Below are positions 1 through 7,130 of a stretch of DNA of 16,094 nucleotides, one piece after another (position 1 is the stretch's first letter; every line of letters begins with the position of its first letter). Below the pieces are notes generated by a model. That model had not been told where the DNA came from, searched no databases, and saw nothing but the letters and a program-made list of their open reading frames with translations. A program made the position numbers and the translations under genes. This DNA comes from DATKDU01 sp035512595 (GTDB lineage Bacteria; Planctomycetota; Planctomycetia; Pirellulales; Pirellulaceae), in assembly GCA_035512595.1 (NCBI GenBank), contig DATKDU010000557.1, forward strand, positions 1 to 16,094, in the 5' to 3' direction.

Positions 1-2
1 CG

Positions 3-3000
3 CTCGTGTGGCGGTTCCGCGGCGGTCCCTCCGACCGCAAGATCCTCGGCAACGAGCGGATGATCTCCACCTGGCCGGCCCGCGGAGCGCCGGTGATCGC
101 TGATGGCACGATCTATTTCGCCGCCGGCATTTGGCCCTTCATGGGGGTCTTCTTGCACGCCCTCGATGCCCGCACGGGGGAAGTGATCTGGACCAACGAC
201 GGCGACGGCTCGATCTACATCAAGCAGCCGCACAACGCGGACTCCTTCGCCGGCGTCGCTCCGCAGGGGCCGCTGGTGGCGATCGGCGATAAGCTGCTGG
301 TCCCCGGCGGGCGGTCTGTCCCAGCGTGTTACGACCGCCAGACGGGCAAGCTCGTTTACTACAAGCTGGGGGACAACGCCAAGCGCGGCGGCGGGTATGA
401 GGTCGCGGCGACGCACGGCCTGCTGTTCAACGGCGGCCAGGCGTTCGACCTGGAGACGGAGCTGCACCTCAAGGCGGTCGGCGACACGATTGCGTTTGCC
501 GGCGATCGGCTCTATGCCGGCAAGGACGGCAAGCTCCGCGAGCTGGATTTAACGAGTTCGGCCCGGAAGGAAGGGATCGTCCTCGATCGCAAGGGACTCC
601 GCGTGACGACGATCGAGTGGTCGATCCGCGAGGTGGGGCAGGCGGGGACGCCGCCGATCACTGCGCTGATGCGAGCCGGATCGCGGGTGTACGTCGGCAG
701 TGCCGGGCGTGTGCTGGCGTACGATCTGCCGCTGCCGGCCGATGGCGACGCGAAGCCGGCCTGGGAGTCGGAAATCGGCGGCGAAGTTGCCAGCCTGATT
801 GCGGCGGACGACCGGCTGTTTGCCACGACGCGCCAGGGACGTCTGTATTGCTTCGGCGATGCCGCCGCCGCCAAATCTCCGACGAAGCATCCGCGCGCCA
901 ATCAGCCGCTGGACGCCGACGACGACGCTCGAGCCAAGGTCGAATCGATCCTTTCGCAAACGGGGGTCCGCGAAGGCTACTGCCTTGTCTGGGGAGGGGC
1001 GAACGAGCCGCTGGTTGTCGAACTGTTGCGGCAAAGTGATTTGCGGATCGTCGCCGTCGAGCCCGATGTCGATTCTGCAAACGCCTTGCGCAGTAAATTG
1101 CGCGCTGCGGGAATCGGCGGCAGTCGAGCGAGCGTGCTGGTGGCCGATCTGCAAACGGTCGAATTGCCGCCGTATTTTGCCAGCCTGGCGATTGTCGGCT
1201 CGCTGTCAACATCGGCCGACGAGCGTGGAGCGGAAGTGGCCCGTATCTTTGGCGGTCTGCGTCCCTTCGGCGGAGTAGCGTGCCTGCCGATCGGGAATGA
1301 CGAAGCTCGGTCACTGGCTGAGAAAATGAAGTCGTACGACATGGCGGGCGCGGCCTGGAAACCGGCGGGCCGGAGGACGCTCCTGTCGCGCGAAGCGGCC
1401 TTGGCCGGTAGTGCCGACTGGACCCACGAGCACGCCGATGCGGCCAACACGCGGGTGTCGAAGGACCAGCGGGTCAAAGCGCCGCTGGGGCTCCTCTGGT
1501 TCGGTGGCTCGAGCAATGAAGCGATCCTGCCGCGGCACGGTCACGGCCCGCAGCCGCAAGTACTCGGAGGGAGGCTGTTCATCGAAGGGATGGACATCCT
1601 CCGGGCGATCGACATCTACACCGGCCGCGTGCTCTGGGAGGCGTCCTTGCCCGGCCTCGGCGAGCAATACGACAACACGGCCCATCAGCCGGGGGCCAAT
1701 GCCAGCGGCACCAATTACATCAGCACCGAGGACGGCATTTACGTCGCCTACCGGAACTCGTGTGTCGTCCTCGATCCGGCCACCGGCGAGCAGACTGCCG
1801 AGCATAAGCTTCCCCCGCTTAAGAGCGAAGCGGAGCCGCCGCGGTGGGGATATATCAATGTCGCGGACAAGTATCTGGTCGGCGGCGCCGACCCGCTCTT
1901 CAACGAGGGGCTGCGCGGCAGCCGGGGAGACAACGACAACTACGCGTTCAGCCGCGCTCTGGTGGTCATGGACCGCACCAGCGGCCAGGTGCTGTGGACT
2001 GCCGCGGCCAAGAGCGGCTTTCGGCACAACGGGGTCTGCATCGGGGGCGGGCGGCTGTACGCCATCGATCAGATGTCGGGGCCGGAGCTGGCCCGCCTCA
2101 AACGCCGCGGCGAAGAGGCGCCTCAAACGCCGCGGCTGGTAGTGTTTGACCTGGCGACCGGACGGGAAGTGTGGAGCACCGAGCAGAATGTGTTCGGCAC
2201 CTGGTTGAGCTATTCGGACGAACACAACGTGCTGGTGGAGGCGGGGCGGGTGGCGTCGGACACGATCAGCGACGAGCCGAAGGGGATGCGGGCGTACCGG
2301 GCCGATGGCGGGGCGGTTTTGTGGGAGAACAAGTCGTACAGCGGCCCGGCCATGCTGCACCACGACACGATCCTGATGGCCGGCAGGGCCTGTGACCTCT
2401 TGACCGGCGCACCAAAGATGCGCGAGCACCCCCTCTCCGGCGAGCCGGTGGAATGGAGCTGGTCGCGGAATTATGGCTGCAACACGCCCATGGCCTCCGA
2501 GCACCTGCTGACGTTCCGCTCGGGGGCGGCCGGATATTTTGACCTGGGCAACGACGGCGGCACCGGCAACTTCGGCGGCTTCCGCTCGAGCTGCTCTAAC
2601 AACCTGATCGTGGCCGGGGGCCTGATCACCGCCCCCGATTACACCCGCACCTGCACGTGCAGCTACCAGAACCAGACGTCGATGGCGCTGGTGCCGATGC
2701 CGGACGTGGAGATGTGGACCTTCGTCGGCTTGCAGTCCTCCAAGGAGGCCATTCGTCGGCTTGGGCTGAACCTCGGCGCTCCTGGAGACCGCAAGGCGGA
2801 CGACGGCACGTTGTGGCTGGACTATCCGAACGTCGGCGGGCCCTCTCCGATCCTCGAGATCGCGACCGAACCGAAGGAGCCGCAGTGGTTCCGCCGGCAC
2901 AGCTCGCAGGTCATGGTGCCTACAGCGAAAGAACCCGGCCCGGGCCTGAACTGGGTCGCCGCATCCGGTGCCAAGGGGCTCTCTTCGCTGTCGATCAAGC

Positions 3001-3290
3001 TGGCAGACAAGAACGCCGCGCCGCGGAAGTACAGGGTGCGGCTGCACTTCGCCGAGCCGGACGACGTTCAGTCCGGCGAGCGGGTCTTCGACGTGAGCGT
3101 CCAGGGTAGAATGGCGCTGCGAGAGCTCGACGTGGTGCAGGAAGCCGGCGGCAGGAATCGCTCGCTGGTCAAGGAGTTTTCCAGCGTTCTGGTCCAGGAC
3201 CGGCTGGTGATTGAGTTGACTCCACAGGCGAGTGCGAAACTGCCGTCGGGCGTGCTCTCAGGCGTTGAAATCCAAGCAGAAGGATGGTGA
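3..3290 (+). CDS. PQQ-like beta-propeller protein with inserted methyltransferase-like domain and malectin-like C-terminus (5' partial)
   Basis: The frame is open to the left edge and the first residues already lie inside a propeller, so the true start is outside the window. Numbering here counts from the GTG at 6. PQQ/quinoprotein-type blade motifs are visible, such as LHALDARTGEVIW (~50), ILRAIDIYTGRVLW (~531), ALVVMDRTSGQVLW (~651) and LVVFDLATGREVW (~711). Between the two propeller halves, residues ~305-465 look like a class I SAM-methyltransferase or Rossmann segment, with hydrophobic strands CLVWGGANE and LRIVAVEPD followed by VLVADLQ. A cysteine-bearing stretch RTCTCSYQNQTSMALV sits at ~881-896. 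Residues ~930-1092 resemble malectin-like carbohydrate-binding domains (YRVRLHFAEP, FDVSVQG). It is probably a periplasmic or exported binding or oxidoreductase-like protein; whether PQQ is bound cannot be told. Its stop overlaps the ribosome binding site of the next gene, which suggests an operon. Confidence 0.85.
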   Translation, partial: LVWRFRGGPSDRKILGNERMISTWPARGAPVIADGTIYFAAGIWPFMGVFLHALDARTGEVIWTNDGDGSIYIKQPHNADSFAGVAPQGPLVAIGDKLLVPGGRSVPACYDRQTGKLVYYKLGDNAKRGGGYEVAATHGLLFNGGQAFDLETELHLKAVGDTIAFAGDRLYAGKDGKLRELDLTSSARKEGIVLDRKGLRVTTIEWSIREVGQAGTPPITALMRAGSRVYVGSAGRVLAYDLPLPADGDAKPAWESEIGGEVASLIAADDRLFATTRQGRLYCFGDAAAAKSPTKHPRANQPLDADDDARAKVESILSQTGVREGYCLVWGGANEPLVVELLRQSDLRIVAVEPDVDSANALRSKLRAAGIGGSRASVLVADLQTVELPPYFASLAIVGSLSTSADERGAEVARIFGGLRPFGGVACLPIGNDEARSLAEKMKSYDMAGAAWKPAGRRTLLSREAALAGSADWTHEHADAANTRVSKDQRVKAPLGLLWFGGSSNEAILPRHGHGPQPQVLGGRLFIEGMDILRAIDIYTGRVLWEASLPGLGEQYDNTAHQPGANASGTNYISTEDGIYVAYRNSCVVLDPATGEQTAEHKLPPLKSEAEPPRWGYINVADKYLVGGADPLFNEGLRGSRGDNDNYAFSRALVVMDRTSGQVLWTAAAKSGFRHNGVCIGGGRLYAIDQMSGPELARLKRRGEEAPQTPRLVVFDLATGREVWSTEQNVFGTWLSYSDEHNVLVEAGRVASDTISDEPKGMRAYRADGGAVLWENKSYSGPAMLHHDTILMAGRACDLLTGAPKMREHPLSGEPVEWSWSRNYGCNTPMASEHLLTFRSGAAGYFDLGNDGGTGNFGGFRSSCSNNLIVAGGLITAPDYTRTCTCSYQNQTSMALVPMPDVEMWTFVGLQSSKEAIRRLGLNLGAPGDRKADDGTLWLDYPNVGGPSPILEIATEPKEPQWFRRHSSQVMVPTAKEPGPGLNWVAASGAKGLSSLSIKLADKNAAPRKYRVRLHFAEPDDVQSGERVFDVSVQGRMALRELDVVQEAGGRNRSLVKEFSSVLVQDRLVIELTPQASAKLPSGVLSGVEIQAEGW

Positions 3291-3293
3291 GCG

Positions 3294-4490
3294 ATGAAGT
3301 GCAAGGCAACGTTCCCGCGACGTCAGGGGCGCTGGCTGTTCTTGGCGGCGGCCACCGTGCTGGCAAGCGCCGGTCTGGTTTGGGCCTGCAACGTCCCCGT
3401 GTTTCGCTTTGCGCTGGAGCGCTGGCGGCCCGATGACTACCGCGCGGTCCTCTTTCATCGCGGAGAGCTTTCCACTGCGGATCGCGAGCAGATCGCCATC
3501 CTGGAGCAGCAGCAGGAGGTTTCGCTGGCCAATTTGACCGTGCGCACCGTCAATGTAAGCCAGCTCGATGCGGCTGCCGGCGCGGACAACGAAGACGCGG
3601 CACTCTGGGCCGCGCTTGGCGAAGCAAAGCTTCCCACGCTCGTCGTCCAGTATCCGGCGGCACTGAAAATTCCCCAGCCGGTCTGGGCCGGCACGCCCAG
3701 CCGTGAAACGTCCAGGGGGCTGATCGATTCCCCCGCGCGGCAGGAGCTGGTCCGCCGCCTGGCCGATGGAGAAACCGCCGTCTGGCTGCTGCTGGAAAGC
3801 GGACAGGGAGAGGCCGATGATGCCGCTGCCAAACTTCTGGAGGAGGAGCTCAAACGACTCGAGCAGGATCTCAAGCTGCCGGAACTGACCACCGCGCCCG
3901 AAGATGCACTGCTGGCCAGCACGCCGCTGAAAGTCGCCTTCTCGCTGCTGCGCGTGCGGCGCGACGACGTGGCCGAGCAATCGCTGGTGGCCATGCTCCT
4001 GGGGAGCGAGCCCGACCTGGCCGAGCGAACCGATCCGATGGCCTTTCCCATCTACGGTCGCGGGCGGGCCCTATGGGGGCTGATTGGACCCGGAATCACC
4101 GCCAGGAACATCGGCGACTCCGCCGGGTTCCTGGTCGGCCCCTGCTCGTGCGAGGTCAAGGAGCTCAACCCGGGCTTCGATCTGCTCTTATCGGCCGACT
4201 GGGACACGCTCCTGTCAGACAGCGGCATTCCGCTGGCGGCGGTCGCGACGGAAACCAAGCAGCCGGCGGAAGCGGAACTTGTCCCCATTCCCACCGGTAC
4301 AGCCCCGGCGGCACACGCCGCGCCGATCGATTTGAGCCACGCCAAAGCTTCCGAGGGGCTCGCCGAACCGACCGTTTTCTGGGTAGCGCCACGCTGGTTG
4401 CTTTTCGCCGGCGTGGGACTGCTGGGCCTAGTGTTTCTCGCCGGCGCGACTCTATGGGCGGCTCAGGCTGCCAGGCCGCGCGGTTCTTAA
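3294..4490 (+). CDS. Exported, C-terminally membrane-anchored protein of unknown function
   Basis: 398 residues. The ATG lies 3 bp after the upstream stop, and GAAGGA at 3279-3284 gives a good ribosome binding site with a 9-nt spacer, so translation is probably coupled to the propeller gene. The N-terminus has basic residues, then a hydrophobic stretch ending LVWAC (Cys at about residue 32). This could be a signal peptide or a weak lipobox, although Trp at -2 is unusual. The middle is a soluble, mostly acidic region, and the segment LPTLVVQYPA is faintly thioredoxin-like. Residues ~285-300 contain GPCSCEVKELNPG, an apparently motif-like C-x-C. A single hydrophobic helix (~367-390) precedes a short basic tail, giving a topology of periplasmic body with C-terminal anchor. 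I do not recognise a named family. The neighbouring propeller protein suggests a shared extracytoplasmic role. Its TAA stop shares bases with the stop of the convergent ThiF-like gene. Confidence 0.85.
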   Translation: MKCKATFPRRQGRWLFLAAATVLASAGLVWACNVPVFRFALERWRPDDYRAVLFHRGELSTADREQIAILEQQQEVSLANLTVRTVNVSQLDAAAGADNEDAALWAALGEAKLPTLVVQYPAALKIPQPVWAGTPSRETSRGLIDSPARQELVRRLADGETAVWLLLESGQGEADDAAAKLLEEELKRLEQDLKLPELTTAPEDALLASTPLKVAFSLLRVRRDDVAEQSLVAMLLGSEPDLAERTDPMAFPIYGRGRALWGLIGPGITARNIGDSAGFLVGPCSCEVKELNPGFDLLLSADWDTLLSDSGIPLAAVATETKQPAEAELVPIPTGTAPAAHAAPIDLSHAKASEGLAEPTVFWVAPRWLLFAGVGLLGLVFLAGATLWAAQAARPRGS

Positions 4491-5242
4491 CCCAATTCTC
4501 CGCAGACGGCACAGTCGCTGCGGCGGGCGATCGACAGGGTGCGGAAGGTCATATGGCCAAGGTCCAGCGTCAGCAGCCGCCCGGACAGCGGCTGGCCGAT
4601 GCCGGCAATCAGTTTGATCGCCTCCATGGCCGCCAGCGAGCCGACGGTTGATGACACGGCGCTGAACACGGGGAATTGCCGCTTCCAGTTTGCCGGCGGC
4701 TCGGGGTAAAGGCAAGTCAAACAAGCAGATTGTCCGGGGACGACGGTCGTGAGCCGGCCTTCCAACTCGTACATCGCACAGTCCACCAGCGGCTTATTTT
4801 GCTTCACCGCCTCACGGTTCATCAGCAGCCGCTCGGCAAACAGGGGGGCGGCAGCGACGACCAGATCGCAGCGGCCGACGAGTGCCGCGACATTCGACTC
4901 GCTGACGTTCTCGGCCGCGGTTTCGATTTCCACGTGCGGGTTGAGCTCGCGGAGCCGGCGGTGGGCCGACTCGACGCGTGGCTTACCGATCCAATCGGTC
5001 GTCATCAGGAGCTGGCGGTTGAGGTCATCCAGCCGCAGGTTCCCGCCGTGCGCCAGGACGAGGCGGCCGACGCCGGCCGCGGCCAATTGCATCGCCGCTG
5101 AGCCTCCCACGCCGCCGATCCGCGAGACAAGCACGCTCGCCCCCTTGAGCCGCCGCTGCCCTTCCTCGCCGAAATCGCGCACCGACAGTTGCCACTCATA
5201 ACGGCAGCGCTCGTCGTCCGTCAATTCGGGGAGCGGACGCAT
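4487..5242 (-). CDS. ThiF/MoeB/HesA-family E1-like protein with divergent active site
   Basis: 251 residues, the usual length for MoeB/ThiF. Canonical members adenylate the C-terminal glycine of a MoaD/ThiS carrier. Family features are the nucleotide-binding region with IGGVGGSAAMQLAAAGVG (42-59), LNRQLLM (74-80), GKPRVESAHRRLRELNPH (86-103), the two zinc-type CxxC pairs C174-C177 and C244-C247, and GSLAAMEAIKLI (201-212). Compared from memory with E. coli MoeB, several active-site positions differ. RYNRQ is RYEWQ (W17 for Arg14). The first glycine of GxGGxG is Arg41. The DCTDN stretch with the Mg/ATP aspartate is AAAPL (130-134). No Cys sits at the thioester position. Lys87 and Arg76 appear kept. 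The start is clear: ATG 3 bp after the MoaD-like stop with GGGAGG 7 nt upstream. It is the last gene of the operon. It could be a specialised E1 subclass, or a non-catalytic partner. Confidence 0.88.
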   Translation of the reverse strand: MRPLPELTDDERCRYEWQLSVRDFGEEGQRRLKGASVLVSRIGGVGGSAAMQLAAAGVGRLVLAHGGNLRLDDLNRQLLMTTDWIGKPRVESAHRRLRELNPHVEIETAAENVSESNVAALVGRCDLVVAAAPLFAERLLMNREAVKQNKPLVDCAMYELEGRLTTVVPGQSACLTCLYPEPPANWKRQFPVFSAVSSTVGSLAAMEAIKLIAGIGQPLSGRLLTLDLGHMTFRTLSIARRSDCAVCGELG

Positions 5243-5245
5243 CGA

Positions 5246-5530
5246 TCAGCCTCCCGCAATCGGCGGCAGCAAGAGCACGACGTCGCCGGACTTGAGAATC
5301 GTTGACTTCGCCGCATCGGCCGCTGTGACTGCCTCGTTGACGACGATCAGCAGACTGGCTCGGATCTGTCCTTCCGGCGTGACGAGGTGCCCTTTGCCAG
5401 CGTCATCCAGGCGAGCGGCCAGATATTCGATCAGCGCGGCCAAGGTGCTGCCGGCTTCCAGTTCGACGTCTTCCTCGGCCCGGCCAATGGAAGTGCGAAG
5501 CTGCGCCGAATACCCAACGCGCACGTTCAT
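5246..5530 (-). CDS. MoaD/ThiS-like ubiquitin-fold sulfur carrier
   Basis: 94 residues, typical for MoaD. The N-terminal strand is MNVRVGYSAQLRT, the middle contains GSTLAALIEYLAARL, and the C-terminus reads SGDVVLLLPPIAGG. The free terminal Gly-Gly is the group that a partner E1 adenylates and then thiocarboxylates in this family. A longer open frame extends upstream to 5758, but that part is read on top of the ATPase gene and is not family-like. The ATG at 5530 is supported by GAAGGGG 8 nt upstream and by an ATGA overlap with the ATPase stop. The ThiF-like gene follows after 3 bp, and its ribosome binding site lies within the Gly-Gly codons. The likely role is sulfur delivery for molybdopterin-type cofactor, given the molybdate/tungstate-type transporter upstream. 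Another sulfur-transfer or ubiquitin-like role is possible. Confidence 0.88.
   Translation of the reverse strand: MNVRVGYSAQLRTSIGRAEEDVELEAGSTLAALIEYLAARLDDAGKGHLVTPEGQIRASLLIVVNEAVTAADAAKSTILKSGDVVLLLPPIAGG
5250..5255 (-). promoter_or_regulatory. Ribosome binding site of the ThiF-like gene, inside the MoaD-like Gly-Gly codons
   Basis: The coding strand reads GCG GGA GGC TGA at the carrier's end, so GGGAGG overlaps the two terminal glycine codons. It stands 7 nt before the ATG at 5242. This implies tight translational coupling of carrier and E1-like partner. Confidence 0.65.
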
Positions 5531-6264
5531 GGGTGCTGCCCCTTCGTCGAAAACGAGCGTCGCTCCACCGCCGGCGACTGGGGCGATTCGTCCGGCTGTC
5601 CAGAGGAGGGATTCAAATCGGTTACGGGCCGTTCCGCAACCCGTCCCGCCGACAGCACGATCAGCTTGTCGGCCACCAGGCGCGCTTCGCTCCGGCTGTG
5701 CGTCACGTGCAGCGTCGTCAGGCCGCTTTGCTTCTGGATCGAGCGCAAGAGCTCGCATAGCCGGTCGCGGGTCGCTTCATCGAGGGCGTTGAAAGGCTCA
5801 TCGAGCACCAGGACACGCGGGCGAAACGAAAGCGCCCGGCCAAGGGCGACGCGCTGCGCCTCGCCGCCGCTCAAGTGCCGCACGTGCCGCTTGAGCAGCG
5901 CCGATATTCCCAACAATTTCGCCAGTTCTTCAACCCGCTCGCGAATCACTGCCGCCGGCGCGCGGCGGATCTTCAGGGCAAACTCCAAATGCCCGCGGAC
6001 GGTCATCATCGGAAATAGCCCCAGATCCTGCGGAACGTAGCCCACGCCCCGATCGGCCGGCTTATGGCGCGTGACATCAATGCCGCACAGCACGACCCGG
6101 CCGCTGGTCACGGTCCGCAGGCCGCAGATCGCCTCCAAAATCGTCGTCTTGCCTTGCCCCGTCCCGCCCATCAGCACGGCATACGCCCCTGCGGGGATGG
6201 AGAGATTGACGCCGGACAACGCAAATGCTCCCGAGCGAATCGAAAGCTGGTTCAGCTCGATCAT
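5527..6264 (-). CDS. ModC-like ABC transporter ATPase (molybdate/tungstate type)
   Basis: 245 residues carrying every ABC ATPase motif: Walker A GGTGQGKTT (33-41), Q-loop YVPQDLGLFP (Q79), signature LSGGEAQRVALGRAL (from 131), Walker B VLVLDEPFNALDE (151-163) and switch His189 in HVTHS. It energises uptake through the adjacent permease. E. coli ModC is ~350 residues and ends in a molybdate-binding MOP/TOBE domain. Here the ATPase is followed only by ~35 polar residues (PSSGQPDESPQSP), so the regulatory domain is absent. Archaeal-type or tungstate-type ATPases can be similarly short. The ATG at 6264 overlaps the permease stop as ATGA and has GAGGG about 7 nt upstream. The frame is open further upstream to 6501, but that part lies over the permease gene and lacks homology. 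The exact substrate is inferred from the context. Confidence 0.9.
   Translation of the reverse strand: MIELNQLSIRSGAFALSGVNLSIPAGAYAVLMGGTGQGKTTILEAICGLRTVTSGRVVLCGIDVTRHKPADRGVGYVPQDLGLFPMMTVRGHLEFALKIRRAPAAVIRERVEELAKLLGISALLKRHVRHLSGGEAQRVALGRALSFRPRVLVLDEPFNALDEATRDRLCELLRSIQKQSGLTTLHVTHSRSEARLVADKLIVLSAGRVAERPVTDLNPSSGQPDESPQSPAVERRSFSTKGQHP
5539..5545 (-). promoter_or_regulatory. Ribosome binding site fixing the MoaD-like start
   Basis: On the coding strand GAAGGGG lies 8 nt before the ATG at 5530. It sits inside the 3' end of the ATPase gene and selects this internal ATG over the longer upstream-open frame. Confidence 0.6.
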
Positions 6265-7130
6265 CGGCTGACCCTCGCTCCCAGGAGTCGTACGATCCCC
6301 AGCACGGCCATGGCGGCCACGACCATCAACAGCGACACGGCGACCGCGGCTTCCAGTTGGCCGACGCTCAATTCCAAAAAGACCGTCGTCGAGAGGACCT
6401 CCGTCCGCATGCGCGTTGCGCCGGCGAAGACCAGGATCGGGCCGAACTCCCCCAGCGAGCGGGCCCAGGCGATCGTCGTCGCGGCGATAATCCCCCGCCA
6501 CGCCTGCGGCAGTGCGATACCCAAAAAGGCCTGGCTGCGGCGGCAGCCGAGGGTCAACGCCACCTGCTCGGGTCGGGTGTCGATCTGGTCAAACGTGACG
6601 CGCATCGTCTGCACCGCGAAGGCGCAAGCGACTGCGAACTGGGCCAGCACGACCGCCGGCTGGGCATAGGTCACGCGCAGACCCAGCCAGGCTTGCAGCC
6701 GCTCCTCGAGGTTGGTTCCGCCAATCGGCAGATGAAACAAAATCAAAAGCGACAGGCCGATCACCAGCGGCGGCAGCACGACCGGAATGTCGATGATCGT
6801 GTCGATCAGCCACCGGCCGCGAAACGTAAACCGCGACAGCAAATACCCCAGCGGCGTCGCCACCCAGATCGACAAAAGCGCCGAGATCGTGCAGGTGACG
6901 AGTGTCAGGCGAATGGCGTACTGGATCTCCGGCTTGGCCAGGGCCGCTTTGAAATGTTGCGGCGAGGTGAAGGCGATATCGGCGGCCAGAAACGCCACGA
7001 TGAGCAGCAGGTAGCTTCCTCCCAGGGTCCCCATCACCAGGAAGAAGGGGGCGTCGGAGCCGGCGCGGTGCGGAGCCGCGGCAGATTCTTTGGCGGGCAA
7101 AGCGAGCGCCGTGGCCGGCTGATCACTCAT
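6261..7130 (-). CDS. ModB-like ABC transporter permease (molybdate/tungstate type)
   Basis: 289 residues in the inner membrane. Hydrophobic segments are visible at about 28-52, 75-99, 110-132, 158-178, 213-236 and 260-283, with conserved IIDIPVVLPPLVIGLSLLIL (112-131) as in CysT/ModB permeases. The ATPase-contacting EAA-type loop is TLGCRRSQAFLGIALPQAWR (193-212), followed by WARSLGEFGPILVFAG, a signature strongly associated with molybdate/tungstate/sulfate permeases. The N-terminal ~25 residues are Ala-rich and probably cytoplasmic. The ATG at 7130 overlaps the end of the binding-protein gene by 8 bp. The coding-strand upstream sequence has only a weak AGAAG, so translation may be coupled. 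The longer open frame to 7259 overlies the binding-protein gene. Sulfate cannot be formally excluded, but one permease gene rather than two (CysT/CysW), together with the MoaD-like gene, favours molybdate/tungstate. Confidence 0.9.
   Translation of the reverse strand: MSDQPATALALPAKESAAAPHRAGSDAPFFLVMGTLGGSYLLLIVAFLAADIAFTSPQHFKAALAKPEIQYAIRLTLVTCTISALLSIWVATPLGYLLSRFTFRGRWLIDTIIDIPVVLPPLVIGLSLLILFHLPIGGTNLEERLQAWLGLRVTYAQPAVVLAQFAVACAFAVQTMRVTFDQIDTRPEQVALTLGCRRSQAFLGIALPQAWRGIIAATTIAWARSLGEFGPILVFAGATRMRTEVLSTTVFLELSVGQLEAAVAVSLLMVVAAMAVLGIVRLLGARVSR

Noticed and set aside
1311..3047. Long leftward open frame of 578 codons opposite the propeller gene
   Set aside because: Its translation is Arg/His/Val-rich with no domain pattern, and it is the antisense shadow of a gene with clear blade motifs in a GC-rich genome.
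5531..5758. Upstream extension of the MoaD-like gene to give 170 residues
   Set aside because: It lies over the ATPase 3' end. The 94-residue form matches the carrier family and has its own ribosome binding site.
6265..6501. Upstream extension of the ATPase gene (79 extra codons)
   Set aside because: It overlaps the permease coding sequence and is Arg/Gly-rich without homology. The ATG at 6264 with ATGA overlap fits the family start.
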